From Streptomyces sp. NBC_00523 (GTDB lineage Bacteria > Actinomycetota > Actinomycetes > Streptomycetales > Streptomycetaceae): a DNA stretch of 64,000 nucleotides. The DNA is taken from assembly GCF_036346615.1 (NCBI RefSeq), contig NZ_CP107836.1, positions 2,046,001-2,110,000 on the forward strand. The letters run 5' to 3'. Both the position numbers and the translations under genes were made by a program. Below are positions 23,560 to 31,805 of the stretch, in pieces (position 1 is the first letter of the stretch; each line of letters opens with the position of its first letter). The notes under the pieces are model-generated. The model searched no databases. It had not been told where the DNA came from and saw only the letters and a list, made by a program, of their open reading frames with translations.

Positions 23560-24921
23560 CTACAACACCGGCAGCAGGTTCTTCAGCTCGAACGCCGTGA
23601 CCTCGCTGCGGTACTCCTCCCACTCCCGCTTCTTGTTGCGGAGGAAGAAGTCGAAGACGTGCTCGCCCAGGGTCTCCGCGACCAGTTCGCTCTTCTCCAT
23701 CAGGGAGATCGCCTCGCCCAGGTTCTGCGGGAGCGGTTCGATGCCCATCGCGCGGCGTTCCGCGTCGGAGAGGGCCCAGACGTCGTCGTCGGCGCCGGCC
23801 GGGAGTTCGTAGCCCTCTTCGATGCCCTTGAGGCCGGCGGCGAGGAGGACCGCGTACGTCAGGTACGGGTTGGCGCCGGAGTCGATGGAGCGGACCTCGA
23901 CGCGGGCCGAGCCGGTCTTGCCGGGCTTGTACATCGGGACGCGGATCAGCGCGGAGCGGTTGTTGTGGCCCCAGCAGATGTACGAGGGGGCCTCGCCGCC
24001 GGCGCCCGCGGCGCGGGAGGAGCCGCCCCAGATGCGCTTGTAGGAGTTGACCCACTGGTTGGTGACGGCGGAGATCTCCGCCGCGTGGCGCAGCAGGCCC
24101 GCGATGAAGGAGCGGCCGACCTTCGACAGCTGGTACTCCGCGCCGGACTCGTAGAACGCGTTGCGGTCGCCCTCGAAGAGGGAGAGGTGGGTGTGCATGC
24201 CCGAGCCGGGGTACTCCGAGAACGGCTTCGGCATGAACGTCGCCTGCACGCCCTGCTCCAGCGCCACCTGCTTCATGACCAGGCGGAACGTCATGATGTT
24301 GTCCGCCGTCGACAGCGCGTCCGCGTACCGCAGGTCGATCTCCTGCTGGCCCGGCGCGCCCTCGTGGTGGCTGAACTCGACCGAGATGCCCATGGATTCG
24401 AGCATCGTGATCGCCTGGCGGCGGAAGTCCATGCCGACGTTCTGCGGGGTGTGGTCGAAGTAGCCGGAGCTGTCGGCCGGGGTGGGCCGGGTGCCGTCGA
24501 CCGGCTTGTCCTTCAGGAGGAAGAACTCGATCTCCGGGTGGGTGTAGAAGGTGAAGCCCAGGTCCGAGGTCTTGGCCAGGATGCGCTTGAGCACGAAGCG
24601 CGGGTCCGCGAAGGACGGTGAGCCGTCCGGCATGAGGATGTCGCAGAACATCCGGGCCGTGCCCGGGGCCTCCGCGCGCCACGGCAGGATCTGGAACGTC
24701 CCGGGGTCCGGCTTGGCGATCATGTCCGACTCGTATACGCGCGCGAAGCCCTCGATCGCGGAGCCGTCGAAGCCGATGCCCTCGTCAAACGCCTGCTCCA
24801 GCTCGGCCGGGGCGACCGCCACGGACTTCAGATATCCGAGGACATCGGTGAACCAGAGCCGTACGAACCGGATGTCGCGCTCCTCAAGGGTCCTGAGGAC
24901 GAATTCCTGCTGCTTGTCCAT
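23560..24921 (-). CDS. glnA2: glutamine synthetase-like enzyme GlnA2
   Basis: 453 residues. Glutamine-synthetase fold: FDGSAIEGFA (about 50), EIEFFLL, substrate loop EGAPGQQEIDLRYAD, ATP-binding KPFSEYPGSGMHTHLS, and RVEVRS. The adenylylation-site region reads PLPQNLGEAI with Gly402 where GlnA has the modified Tyr, so GlnE cannot act on it. The S. coelicolor homologue has been described as a gamma-glutamylpolyamine synthetase, so a role in polyamine use rather than glutamine formation is likely. ATG 24921 is preceded by AAGGATGTGGCT; the 525-residue frame extends too far upstream. A terminator follows. Confidence 0.93.
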   Translation of the reverse strand: MDKQQEFVLRTLEERDIRFVRLWFTDVLGYLKSVAVAPAELEQAFDEGIGFDGSAIEGFARVYESDMIAKPDPGTFQILPWRAEAPGTARMFCDILMPDGSPSFADPRFVLKRILAKTSDLGFTFYTHPEIEFFLLKDKPVDGTRPTPADSSGYFDHTPQNVGMDFRRQAITMLESMGISVEFSHHEGAPGQQEIDLRYADALSTADNIMTFRLVMKQVALEQGVQATFMPKPFSEYPGSGMHTHLSLFEGDRNAFYESGAEYQLSKVGRSFIAGLLRHAAEISAVTNQWVNSYKRIWGGSSRAAGAGGEAPSYICWGHNNRSALIRVPMYKPGKTGSARVEVRSIDSGANPYLTYAVLLAAGLKGIEEGYELPAGADDDVWALSDAERRAMGIEPLPQNLGEAISLMEKSELVAETLGEHVFDFFLRNKKREWEEYRSEVTAFELKNLLPVL

Positions 24922-24982
24922 AGCCACATCCTTGCAGTTCAGACGGTCCGTGCTCCACCTCCCGGGGCTGGGGAGAGACTCC

Positions 24983-24988
24983 AGTATC
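24983..24988 (-). promoter_or_regulatory. putative -10 of glnA2
   Basis: On the minus strand GATACT lies about 60 nt upstream of ATG 24921, preceded by an AAATCC/GGGGG stretch about 17 nt further up. Reasonable -10 match; the -35 is weak. Confidence 0.35.
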
Positions 24989-25142
24989 ACGACCCCGGAT
25001 TTCCCCCAGATTACGCACCCGACGTGACATGGAGCACGCGGCCACCCACTACGATCGGCGCCCGTGGTGTGCACGGGCGGCAACCGCCCCACAACACCGC
25101 TCAGGCCGGTCCCCGTCCCCCTTCGCAGAAGGACCACACGAC

Positions 25143-25829
25143 ATGAGCTACGACCGCAGGGCCCGCATAGAGCAGATGCGCAACGCCGACCGCGCGCGGG
25201 ACAGGCGCAACCGGATCCTGGCCGTGAGCCTCAGCGCCGTCGTCGTCGCCGGGCTCGTCGCCTTCGGTTCGTACACGATCCTCGACAAGTCGGACTCCGA
25301 CGGCTCGGACAGTTCGATGACCGCCGACGGGAAGGGCGGTACGCCCTCCGCCGGCGAGAAGGACGAGAACCTGGCCACCGGGCCGATCGAGGGCGAGAAG
25401 TCCTGGGACGCGAAGAAGCTCACCCGCAACCATGTGACCGACGCCGTCGACTACCCCATGAAGCCGCCGGTCGGCGGGGACCACGACCCGGTCTGGATGA
25501 ACTGCGACGGCGAGGTCTACAAGAAGTCCATCCCCGACATGAACGCCGTGCACGCCCTGGAGCACGGTTCGGTCTGGGTGACGTACACCGACGACGCCCC
25601 CGCCGCCGACGTGGCGAAGCTCGCCGACCGGGTCTCCAAGACGCCGTACTCGCTCATGAGCCCCTACAAGGACCAGGCCGGGGCCATCATGCTGACCGCC
25701 TGGGGCAAGCAGGTCGCCGTGGACGGGGCGGACGACCCGCGCGTGGCGCAGTTCTTCGCGCACTACGTGCAGGGGCCGCAGACCCCTGAGCCGGGCGCTG
25801 CCTGCACGGGCGGCCGCGACGGGGAGTGA
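25143..25829 (+). CDS. DUF3105 membrane-anchored protein
   Basis: 228 residues from ATG 25143 (GAAGGACCACACGAC upstream). Cytoplasmic basic N-end (YDRRARIEQMRNADR), one membrane segment (ILAVSLSAVVVAGLVAFGSY), a charged linker, and an extracellular domain with the family hallmarks HVTDAVDYPMKPPVGGDH, CDGEVY and HALEHGSVWVTY. The function of DUF3105 is unknown. The His-rich HALEHG motif and Cys could bind metal. Divergent from glnA2; followed by a hairpin terminator. Confidence 0.88.
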   Translation: MSYDRRARIEQMRNADRARDRRNRILAVSLSAVVVAGLVAFGSYTILDKSDSDGSDSSMTADGKGGTPSAGEKDENLATGPIEGEKSWDAKKLTRNHVTDAVDYPMKPPVGGDHDPVWMNCDGEVYKKSIPDMNAVHALEHGSVWVTYTDDAPAADVAKLADRVSKTPYSLMSPYKDQAGAIMLTAWGKQVAVDGADDPRVAQFFAHYVQGPQTPEPGAACTGGRDGE

Positions 25830-25837
25830 TCCGGGGC

Positions 25838-25863
25838 GCCGGCGGCCGGACCGGGCCGCCGGC
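25838..25863 (+). terminator. terminator hairpin after DUF3105 gene
   Basis: GCCGGCGGCC (25838-25847) pairs with GGCCGCCGGC (25854-25863), loop of 6 nt, starting 9 bp after the stop codon. Confidence 0.7.
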
Positions 25864-25929
25864 CAGGCCCTGGTGGCACTCGCGGGGGTCGATCCGCCAG
25901 GAGCGCCGGCGGGCTGCGAAGATCTCCCC

Positions 25930-26256
25930 ATGACGCCCCAAGACGCCCACGACGCGCCCTCCTCCGTGCCGGTCATCGCCCCGCACGGGGACGTGGACAT
26001 CGAAGCGCTGCCCGCACTCCAGGAGCGGGCCGATTCCGCGCTCGCCGAGCACGGCGCGCTCGTCCTCGACGCCGCCGGCATCTCCTTCGCGGACTCCTCC
26101 TTCCTCCGCCTCGTGTTCACCCTGCACGACCGGGGCGACCTGAGGATCGCCGCCCCCTCGCCGACGGTCCGGCGCCTCCTCCAGGTGGTCGGTGCCGACA
26201 CCTTCCTCAACCTGTACGCCACCGTCGAGGCGGCCCGGTCCGGCCCGGCGGCCTGA
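25930..26256 (+). CDS. STAS-domain anti-sigma factor antagonist
   Basis: 108 residues, a complete STAS domain: GDVDIEALPALQERADSAL, then LVLDAAGISFADSSFLRL with the Ser pair where antagonists of the SpoIIAA/RsbV type are phosphorylated. When unphosphorylated it would bind an anti-sigma kinase and free a sigma factor. The next gene encodes a HATPase of the matching type, 74 bp downstream on the same strand, a plausible partner. Start ATG 25930 has CTCCCC before it and no clear ribosome site. Confidence 0.88.
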   Translation: MTPQDAHDAPSSVPVIAPHGDVDIEALPALQERADSALAEHGALVLDAAGISFADSSFLRLVFTLHDRGDLRIAAPSPTVRRLLQVVGADTFLNLYATVEAARSGPAA

Positions 26257-26330
26257 CAGCTGCGTGGAACCGGCCTCCCGGGGTAGTCGGGCCAAGAGCT
26301 GCGAAGGGCAGCCGGCCGGACGGGGGATGC

Positions 26331-26819
26331 ATGGAACAGCGCGTGGCTCACAACGGCGTCGCACCGGGACGGCGGGTCGGGCCGGAGGTCGTGCGCGGCA
26401 GCGCCGCGTACGAGATGACGTCCACCGAGATCGCCCGCGCCCGGGCATTCGTACGGGACTTCGTCCACGAGGGCAGGGTGCTGCACGCGTGGGAGGTGTC
26501 CGAACGGGCCGTCGACGTCGCCCAGCTGGTGGTCAGCGAGCTGGCCACCAACGTCTGCAAGTACGCGCCGGGACCCTGTCTCCTGGACCTCGAATCCGAT
26601 GGTGAGACGCTGAACATCGCCATGTGGGATTCCGGCGCCGCGTTCCCCACCGCCTCCCCCTCCGATCCCACGCGCATCGGCAGCCACGGCCTGGAGCTGG
26701 TCCTCATGGTCTGCCAGAGCTTCGAGGTCCGCCGTGAGCCGGTCGGCAAGCGGCTGAGCGTCGGGGTCGCCCTCCAGGACGCGCCCGACCGGAGCCCGCA
26801 CGGTCACACCGCCTGGTGA
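26331..26819 (+). CDS. HATPase anti-sigma factor-like kinase
   Basis: 162 residues with a histidine-kinase-like ATPase fold of the RsbW/SpoIIAB type (HATPase_c_2). N box: LVVSELATNVCKYAPG; G1-like: MWDSGAAFP; lid/G2: IGSHGLELVLM. Such proteins bind a sigma factor and phosphorylate a STAS antagonist, here probably the product of the preceding gene. Start ATG 26331 follows a G-rich stretch. It is convergent with the sigma-like membrane protein gene with 3 bp between stops. Confidence 0.88.
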   Translation: MEQRVAHNGVAPGRRVGPEVVRGSAAYEMTSTEIARARAFVRDFVHEGRVLHAWEVSERAVDVAQLVVSELATNVCKYAPGPCLLDLESDGETLNIAMWDSGAAFPTASPSDPTRIGSHGLELVLMVCQSFEVRREPVGKRLSVGVALQDAPDRSPHGHTAW

Positions 26820-26822
26820 CCC

Positions 26823-28721
26823 TCAGCCGGTCCCCGGCGGCCTGAGCACCTGGCCCGTGCGCGTACGGGCCTCCACGGCGGTGCTCGTGGGGTTCCGCAC
26901 GGCGAGGGTGGTACCGGCAGCGGTCTCCCCCGCCGCGGTGAGCCGCGTGACACCTCGCGATCCGGCGGCGAGCAGGTAGCGGTTCCCGTCCTTGTCGTGG
27001 TAGATCACCGAGGCCACCACATGCTGTCCGAAGCGGGAGCAGGCCGCGGTGTTGCGCTCGGCCCCCGCGCGGAGCAGCTGCCGGCCGGTATCGGGCCGCA
27101 TCCCGAGGACGACCTGGCCCGGGCCCTGCCAGGTGTCGGCCCGCACGCAGCTCCACGTACCGCCGCCGCCACCGGGCAGCCGCTGGCCGGCGAAGTCCCA
27201 GCTGTTCACGGCGCGCACTCCGGCGTCCAGTCCCGGCAGTGTGCAGGAGGTCCCGGACCACGCCAGCAGGGCGTCGCGGCCGGTGGCTTCGACCGGGCGG
27301 GCGGCGGCGCGGGTCTTCTTCCCGCTCCCCGGCAGAGGCTGGTAGGTGAGGTGCGCGGGGGCCATCCCGCCCAGGTCGGTGAGCAGGAAGCGGTGGTTCT
27401 CCACGATCCTGGACGACGAGCGGAGCTGCAGGGCGGGCCAGGCACCGCAGCCCTTGTCCGGGGGAAGGGGGACGGCCGGGGTCACTCCCCCGTCGGTCCG
27501 CAGCGGCTCGGGGAAGCGGTCGGGTGCGCGCAGATCGCGGACGCCGGACTCGGAGATCCACGGGGCGAGCAGATAGCGCGCCGAGGAGGACCCGCGTACG
27601 AGGACGAGCGCCGAGGCGTCGGTGACGCCGGAGCCGTCCGCGCGGGCGATGTCCAGTGTCGCTCCCCCGGTGCCGCTCCGTACGGGCTCGGTGTAGCGGA
27701 CGGTGCGCCGGCCGTCGTGGAGCAGGACGATCCTGCGGCCCTCCAGCTCCCCCGCGTAGAGCAGCTGGGGCGAGCGGGCCGGTCCTTCGTCCGTCGCACC
27801 CGGAGCGACCGAGCGCCGCACGGACGGGGCGGGGTGGCTCCACACCCCCAGGGCCCGGGAGAGCAGCCCCTCGTCGCCGGCCAGGCTTCCCCGGGCGGGC
27901 CAGGCCGTGAGGTCGACGCGGGAGGTGTCCGCCCAGCTCTCCGGGTCGGTACGGACCAGGTGCCGGGGGTCGAGCGCGGCGGAGGCGGCCCCGGGCCCGG
28001 CCGCCGGGTCTGCGAGGGCGGTGGTGGCGGGGCGCATCAGCTGCGCAGTCAGCACGACGCATCCGGCGAGTGCCGCGAGGCCGCAGGCGGCTGCCGTCAG
28101 GCGGTGGTTGCGGCGCCGGCGCAGGAGGTCGTCCGGGGTCGTCTGCACCACGCAGGGGTCGAACTCGGTCGAGGTGAGCGCGCGTTCTCCGTCGGCGCCG
28201 AGCCGTTCGCGCAGGGCGTGTGCGCTCCGGACGGCCTCCGGGTCGTCGGTCATCCGGGCGACCTCGGCGTCGGGCAGCCCCTCCAGGACGAACAGGGCGT
28301 AGGCCGCCCGCGCGGGCGGGGTCATCGCCGACAGGCTGCGGTCCAGTTCGAGTTCGGCCACCCCGCCGGCGCGCGGGAAGAGGCGGAGACCGACGACGGC
28401 CGGTACGCCGCGCAGCGTCCCGGCCGAGAGTGCCGCGCGGACGATACGGGTGCGCAGCCAGGCGTAGACGTCCGCCTCGGGATCCACGCGGACGGTGCGG
28501 GCCAGGCGCGGCAGCGCTCGTTGCACGATGCGGTGCGCGTCGAGGACACGGCGGTGGCGGCCCCGGTCACCCGGGAGGGTGAGGTAGGCGAGCCGTACCA
28601 GCCGCGGATAGTGCTCGATGAGCACCGCTTCGACCCGGTCCAGGGGTATGCGGTCCGCCGACGGCGTCGGTCCCCGTCGGTCGGCGGCACGCGGCAGGGC
28701 CGGCTCATCTCGCTCGCTCAT
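26823..28721 (-). CDS. transmembrane protein with ECF-sigma-like N-terminus
   Basis: 632 residues. Residues about 25-178 resemble an ECF sigma factor: region 2-like VLIEHYPRLVRLAYLTLPGD with DVYAWLRTRIVRAAL, and region 4-like MTPPARAAYALFVLEGLPD then AEVARM. A membrane segment at about 207-228 follows, after a basic RRRRNHR stop-transfer-type stretch. About 400 residues lie outside the cell, rich in beta-type sequence with several Cys (CGAWPAL, TSCTLPGL, WSCVRAD). Sigma regions are degenerate, so DNA binding is uncertain. It could be a membrane-tethered transcription factor or a sensor using the fold for protein binding. Neighbours are anti-sigma/antagonist genes. No named family recognised. 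Confidence 0.8.
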   Translation of the reverse strand: MSERDEPALPRAADRRGPTPSADRIPLDRVEAVLIEHYPRLVRLAYLTLPGDRGRHRRVLDAHRIVQRALPRLARTVRVDPEADVYAWLRTRIVRAALSAGTLRGVPAVVGLRLFPRAGGVAELELDRSLSAMTPPARAAYALFVLEGLPDAEVARMTDDPEAVRSAHALRERLGADGERALTSTEFDPCVVQTTPDDLLRRRRNHRLTAAACGLAALAGCVVLTAQLMRPATTALADPAAGPGAASAALDPRHLVRTDPESWADTSRVDLTAWPARGSLAGDEGLLSRALGVWSHPAPSVRRSVAPGATDEGPARSPQLLYAGELEGRRIVLLHDGRRTVRYTEPVRSGTGGATLDIARADGSGVTDASALVLVRGSSSARYLLAPWISESGVRDLRAPDRFPEPLRTDGGVTPAVPLPPDKGCGAWPALQLRSSSRIVENHRFLLTDLGGMAPAHLTYQPLPGSGKKTRAAARPVEATGRDALLAWSGTSCTLPGLDAGVRAVNSWDFAGQRLPGGGGGTWSCVRADTWQGPGQVVLGMRPDTGRQLLRAGAERNTAACSRFGQHVVASVIYHDKDGNRYLLAAGSRGVTRLTAAGETAAGTTLAVRNPTSTAVEARTRTGQVLRPPGTG

Positions 28722-28785
28722 ACCTCACAGAACGAGCCCGTCCGCCGACGGACACGCCCACCGAACGGGTGAGCGCCACACGCGC

Positions 28786-28818
28786 GAAGGGCCCCAGGAT
28801 CTTCTCCTGGGGCCCTTC
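28786..28818 (-). terminator. strong terminator hairpin after PRC-barrel gene
   Basis: GAAGGGCCCCAGGA (28786-28799) pairs perfectly with TCCTGGGGCCCTTC (28805-28818), 14 bp with a 5-nt loop. It lies 19 bp past the stop of the PRC-barrel gene and before the start of the next minus-strand gene. Confidence 0.8.
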
Positions 28819-28837
28819 CACCGCGCTGCGGCACCGG

Positions 28838-29191
28838 TCACGGGCGCCGGTGGCTCCGGTAGTAGCCGCTGATCTGCTCGTGGTAGTCGGCGTCGCCGAT
28901 GTGCTTGTCCTTGTCGAACTCCGGGGAGTCCTTGATCTGGTCCTTGGTGAGGTCGACGAAGATCTTCCGCGCCTCGGCGTCGACGCCGCTCACCGTTCCG
29001 GCGGGCAGCAGGACGTGCTTGCCGAAGATCCACACCCCGGTGTCGACGACCAGGTAGGCGGAGCCCACTTCGTCCGAGTGCTTGTCGACCTTGCCGATGC
29101 TGCCGTCCGTCGCCTCGACCTTGTATCCGGTCAGGTCGGCACCGGCGATGTAACCGGAAGTCGGCTCGTAACCCCACATGTTGTCACTCAC
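28838..29191 (-). CDS. PRC-barrel domain protein
   Basis: 117 residues from GTG 29191, which has GGGAGG 7 nt upstream; longer starts lack one. The PRC-barrel spans about 16-85: ADLTGYKVEATDGSIGKVD, SAYLVVDTG, KHVLLPAGTV. The C-end (DADYHEQISGYYR) is typical of actinobacterial stress-related PRC proteins. The fold binds proteins or RNA; no enzyme activity expected. The AT-rich leader (AAATTTTATTGGGAGG) is unlike most genes here. Its place beside anti-sigma-like genes hints at a stress-response link, by inference only. Confidence 0.85.
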   Translation of the reverse strand: MSDNMWGYEPTSGYIAGADLTGYKVEATDGSIGKVDKHSDEVGSAYLVVDTGVWIFGKHVLLPAGTVSGVDAEARKIFVDLTKDQIKDSPEFDKDKHIGDADYHEQISGYYRSHRRP

Positions 29192-29326
29192 GAAAAACCC
29201 TCCCAATAAAATTTCCGTCGTTCTCTCTCGGCCCATCGCGTGCCCGGCGATTCGGCCCCCACACATCGCCGTCCGGGAAATTCAGGAATTCTTTCACGCC
29301 GGGCGGGAGAAAGTCCGGGCCGACGA

Positions 29327-29776
29327 TCAGGCCAGGGTGACCAGAGCCGTGATGGACTTGCCGCGGGGGCCCACGTCGATCGCCACCCGCTCGGCGAGCC
29401 GGCACACCAGGGTCCAGCCGTAGCCGCCGCTCACCCAGCCGGCGGCGCGGCCCGCTTCGACGACGGGCAGGTCGGGGCTCGCATCGGACACGGTGATCCG
29501 GAGGCCGTCACCGGTGAGTTCGGCCGCAAATCCGGTGACGCCCCCTGCGTGCACCACGGCATTGGTCACCAGTTCCGATGTGACCAGCAGGGCGTCGGCG
29601 ACGACGACATCGGCGGTCATTTCCGCACCGACCAGTGCACAGAATTGCGTCGTCAGCAGTTCGGTGACCGCGTCGCGCGCCGCGGCGGCGCTTTCCGGGA
29701 CAAGGGAGATCGCGAACTCGTCCGGCACGCCTTGCGGGCCTTCTCCGAATTCCGCGGCACTCAGGTCATCATGCAT
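29327..29776 (-). CDS. HATPase anti-sigma factor-like protein
   Basis: 149 residues from ATG 29776 (GAGGGGAG upstream). RsbW-like ATPase fold: N box LLVTSELVTNAVVHAG, then VSDASPDLP and GGYGWTLVCRLAE. It is the second such protein within 3.5 kb. Divergent from nadE. The target sigma factor or antagonist is not known; the STAS protein at 25930 is one candidate. The 135 bp before the PRC gene (29192-29326) hold its promoter region and no gene. Confidence 0.87.
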   Translation of the reverse strand: MHDDLSAAEFGEGPQGVPDEFAISLVPESAAAARDAVTELLTTQFCALVGAEMTADVVVADALLVTSELVTNAVVHAGGVTGFAAELTGDGLRITVSDASPDLPVVEAGRAAGWVSGGYGWTLVCRLAERVAIDVGPRGKSITALVTLA

Positions 29777-29895
29777 CGCTCCCCTCACGTGCCCGGTCGG
29801 CCGGCCTTCACACACCCTCGTGCGGAGGGGGCGGCCGTCCGGCCCGGGCGGGTGTCGCCGCGCGACCCGGCAGGGCATCGCGTCAGTCAGACGAT

Positions 29896-29901
29896 TAGAG
29901 T
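29896..29901 (+). promoter_or_regulatory. -10 element TAGAGT of nadE, leaderless start
   Basis: TAGAGT ends 7 nt before GTG 29909, with only GGGGCGC between, so transcription is expected to begin at or next to the start codon. Confidence 0.5.
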
Positions 29902-29908
29902 GGGGCGC

Positions 29909-31663
29909 GTGCCTCAACTACGCCTCGCACTGAATCAGATCGACTCGACCGTCGGCGACCTCGCCGGCAACACCGAGGCGATCGTCCACTGGACCCGGCA
30001 CTCCGCCGAACAGGGCGCCCACTTCGTGGCGTTCCCCGAGATGGTGCTGACCGGCTACCCCGTCGAGGACCTGGCCCTGCGGTCGTCCTTCGTCGAGGCG
30101 TCGCGTGCCGCGCTGCGCGCGCTCGCCGCCCGCCTCGACGCGGAGGGCTTCGGGGAGATCCCGGTCCTCGTCGGCTATCTCGACCGCTCGGAGTTCGCGG
30201 CGGAGCGCTACGGCCAGCCGGCCGGGTCCCCGCGCAACGCCGCCGCGGTGCTGCACCGCGGCGGGATCGCGCTGAACTTCGCCAAGCACCACCTGCCGAA
30301 CTACGGCGTCTTCGACGAGTTCCGGTACTTCGTGCCGGGCGACTCGATGCCGGTCGTACGGGTGCACGGCGTCGACGTCGCCCTCGCGATCTGCGAGGAC
30401 CTGTGGCAGGACGGCGGCCGCGTCCCGGCCGCGCGCGCCGCCGGGGCCGGGCTGCTGCTGTCGGTCAACGCCTCGCCGTACGAGCGGGACAAGGACGACA
30501 CCCGGCTGGAACTGGTCCGCAAGCGGGCCCGTGAGGCCGGCTGCACGACCGCGTACCTCGCGATGATCGGCGGCCAGGACGAGCTGGTCTTCGACGGCGA
30601 CTCGATCGTGGTCGACCGGGAGGGCGAGGTCATCGCCCGCGCCCCGCAGTTCGCCGAGGGCAGCGTGATCCTGGACCTCGACCTGCCCGCCGCCCCGGCC
30701 GAGGCGCCGTCCGGCGTGGTCGCCGATGGGCTGCGGATCGACCACGTGGTCCTCTCCGAGGAGCCGCTGCCGCCGTACGAGGCGGAGCTGGCGGGGGGTT
30801 ACGCGGACCGGCTGGACGACGACGAGGAGCTGTACACGGCCCTCGTGGTGGGCCTGCGGGCCTATGCCGCGAAGAACGGCTTCAGCAGCGTGCTCATCGG
30901 GCTCTCCGGCGGGATCGACTCGGCGCTCGTCGCCGCGATCGCCTGCGACGCGCTCGGTGCGCAGCAGGTGTACGGGGTGTCGATGCCGTCCAAGTACTCC
31001 TCGGACCACTCCAAGGGCGACGCGGCCGAGCTGGCGCGGCGCACCGGGCTCAACTTCCGGACCGTGCCGATCGAGCCGATGTTCGACGCGTACATGGGTT
31101 CGCTGGGGCTCACCGGGCTCGCGGAGGAGAACCTCCAGTCGCGGCTGCGCGGCACGATGCTGATGGCCATCTCCAACCAGGAGGGCCAGATCGTGCTGGC
31201 CCCCGGCAACAAGTCGGAGCTGGCCGTCGGGTACTCCACGCTGTACGGGGACTCCGTCGGGGCGTACGGGCCGATCAAGGACGTGTACAAGACGTCGGTG
31301 TTCCGGCTGGCGAAGTGGCGCAACCGGGCCGCCGAGGAGCGCGGGCAGACCCCGCCGATCCCGGAGGCGTCCATCACGAAGCCGCCGAGCGCGGAGCTGC
31401 GACCGGGGCAGGTGGACACGGATTCGCTGCCGGACTACGACGTGCTCGACCGCATCCTCGAGCTGTACGTGGACCGGGACCAGGGGCTCGAAGCGATCGT
31501 CGCGGCCGGGTTCGACCGGGCGCTGGTGGCGAAGACGCTGCGGATGGTGGATACGGCGGAGTACAAGCGGCGGCAGTATCCGCCGGGGACGAAGATCTCA
31601 CCGAAGGGGTTCGGGAAGGACCGGCGGCTGCCGATCACGAATCGGTGGCGCGAGGCGGTCTGA
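29909..31663 (+). CDS. nadE: glutamine-dependent NAD+ synthetase
   Basis: 584 residues. Converts nicotinate adenine dinucleotide to NAD+ using ammonia from glutamine. N-terminal CN-hydrolase (glutaminase) domain with the Glu-Lys-Cys triad E44 (FPEMVLTGYP), K126 (FAKHHLPNYG) and C162 (ICEDLW). C-terminal synthetase domain with PP-loop SGGIDS (333-338), the APGNKSELAVGYSTLYGD segment and a basic C-end. The GTG start is chosen because the protein aligns from VPQLRLALNQID and a TAGAGT -10 lies just upstream. Followed by a hairpin terminator. Confidence 0.96.
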   Translation: MPQLRLALNQIDSTVGDLAGNTEAIVHWTRHSAEQGAHFVAFPEMVLTGYPVEDLALRSSFVEASRAALRALAARLDAEGFGEIPVLVGYLDRSEFAAERYGQPAGSPRNAAAVLHRGGIALNFAKHHLPNYGVFDEFRYFVPGDSMPVVRVHGVDVALAICEDLWQDGGRVPAARAAGAGLLLSVNASPYERDKDDTRLELVRKRAREAGCTTAYLAMIGGQDELVFDGDSIVVDREGEVIARAPQFAEGSVILDLDLPAAPAEAPSGVVADGLRIDHVVLSEEPLPPYEAELAGGYADRLDDDEELYTALVVGLRAYAAKNGFSSVLIGLSGGIDSALVAAIACDALGAQQVYGVSMPSKYSSDHSKGDAAELARRTGLNFRTVPIEPMFDAYMGSLGLTGLAEENLQSRLRGTMLMAISNQEGQIVLAPGNKSELAVGYSTLYGDSVGAYGPIKDVYKTSVFRLAKWRNRAAEERGQTPPIPEASITKPPSAELRPGQVDTDSLPDYDVLDRILELYVDRDQGLEAIVAAGFDRALVAKTLRMVDTAEYKRRQYPPGTKISPKGFGKDRRLPITNRWREAV

Positions 31664-31686
31664 AGCCCGCGGTTCTCCGATACGTG

Positions 31687-31737
31687 AGCCCGTCCGGGGC
31701 TGGAGGTTGTCCTCAAGCGCCGGACGGGCTTGTTTTT
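31687..31737 (+). terminator. terminator of nadE with T-run
   Basis: AGCCCGTCCGG (31687-31697) pairs with CCGGACGGGCT (31720-31730), followed by TGTTTTT. Stem of 11 bp, starting 23 bp after the nadE stop. The 3' arm belongs to a repeated element, see the next entry. Confidence 0.75.
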
Positions 31738-31805
31738 GGCCGGTCGCCGCTGGTCAGTTGCGGCCCGTCCCGGCCGGGGTCCTGTCCTCAAGCGCCGGAC
31801 GGGCT
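31709..31805 (+). repeat. two copies of a recurrent Streptomyces intergenic element
   Basis: GTCCTCAAGCGCCGGACGGG followed by CT occurs at 31709-31730 and again, base for base, at 31784-31805. I recall the same 20-22-mer at the 3' ends of many Streptomyces genes. The first copy provides the 3' arm of the nadE terminator. The second lies inside the last codons of the MFS gene and encodes its SARPALEDRT tail on the other strand. Confidence 0.75.
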
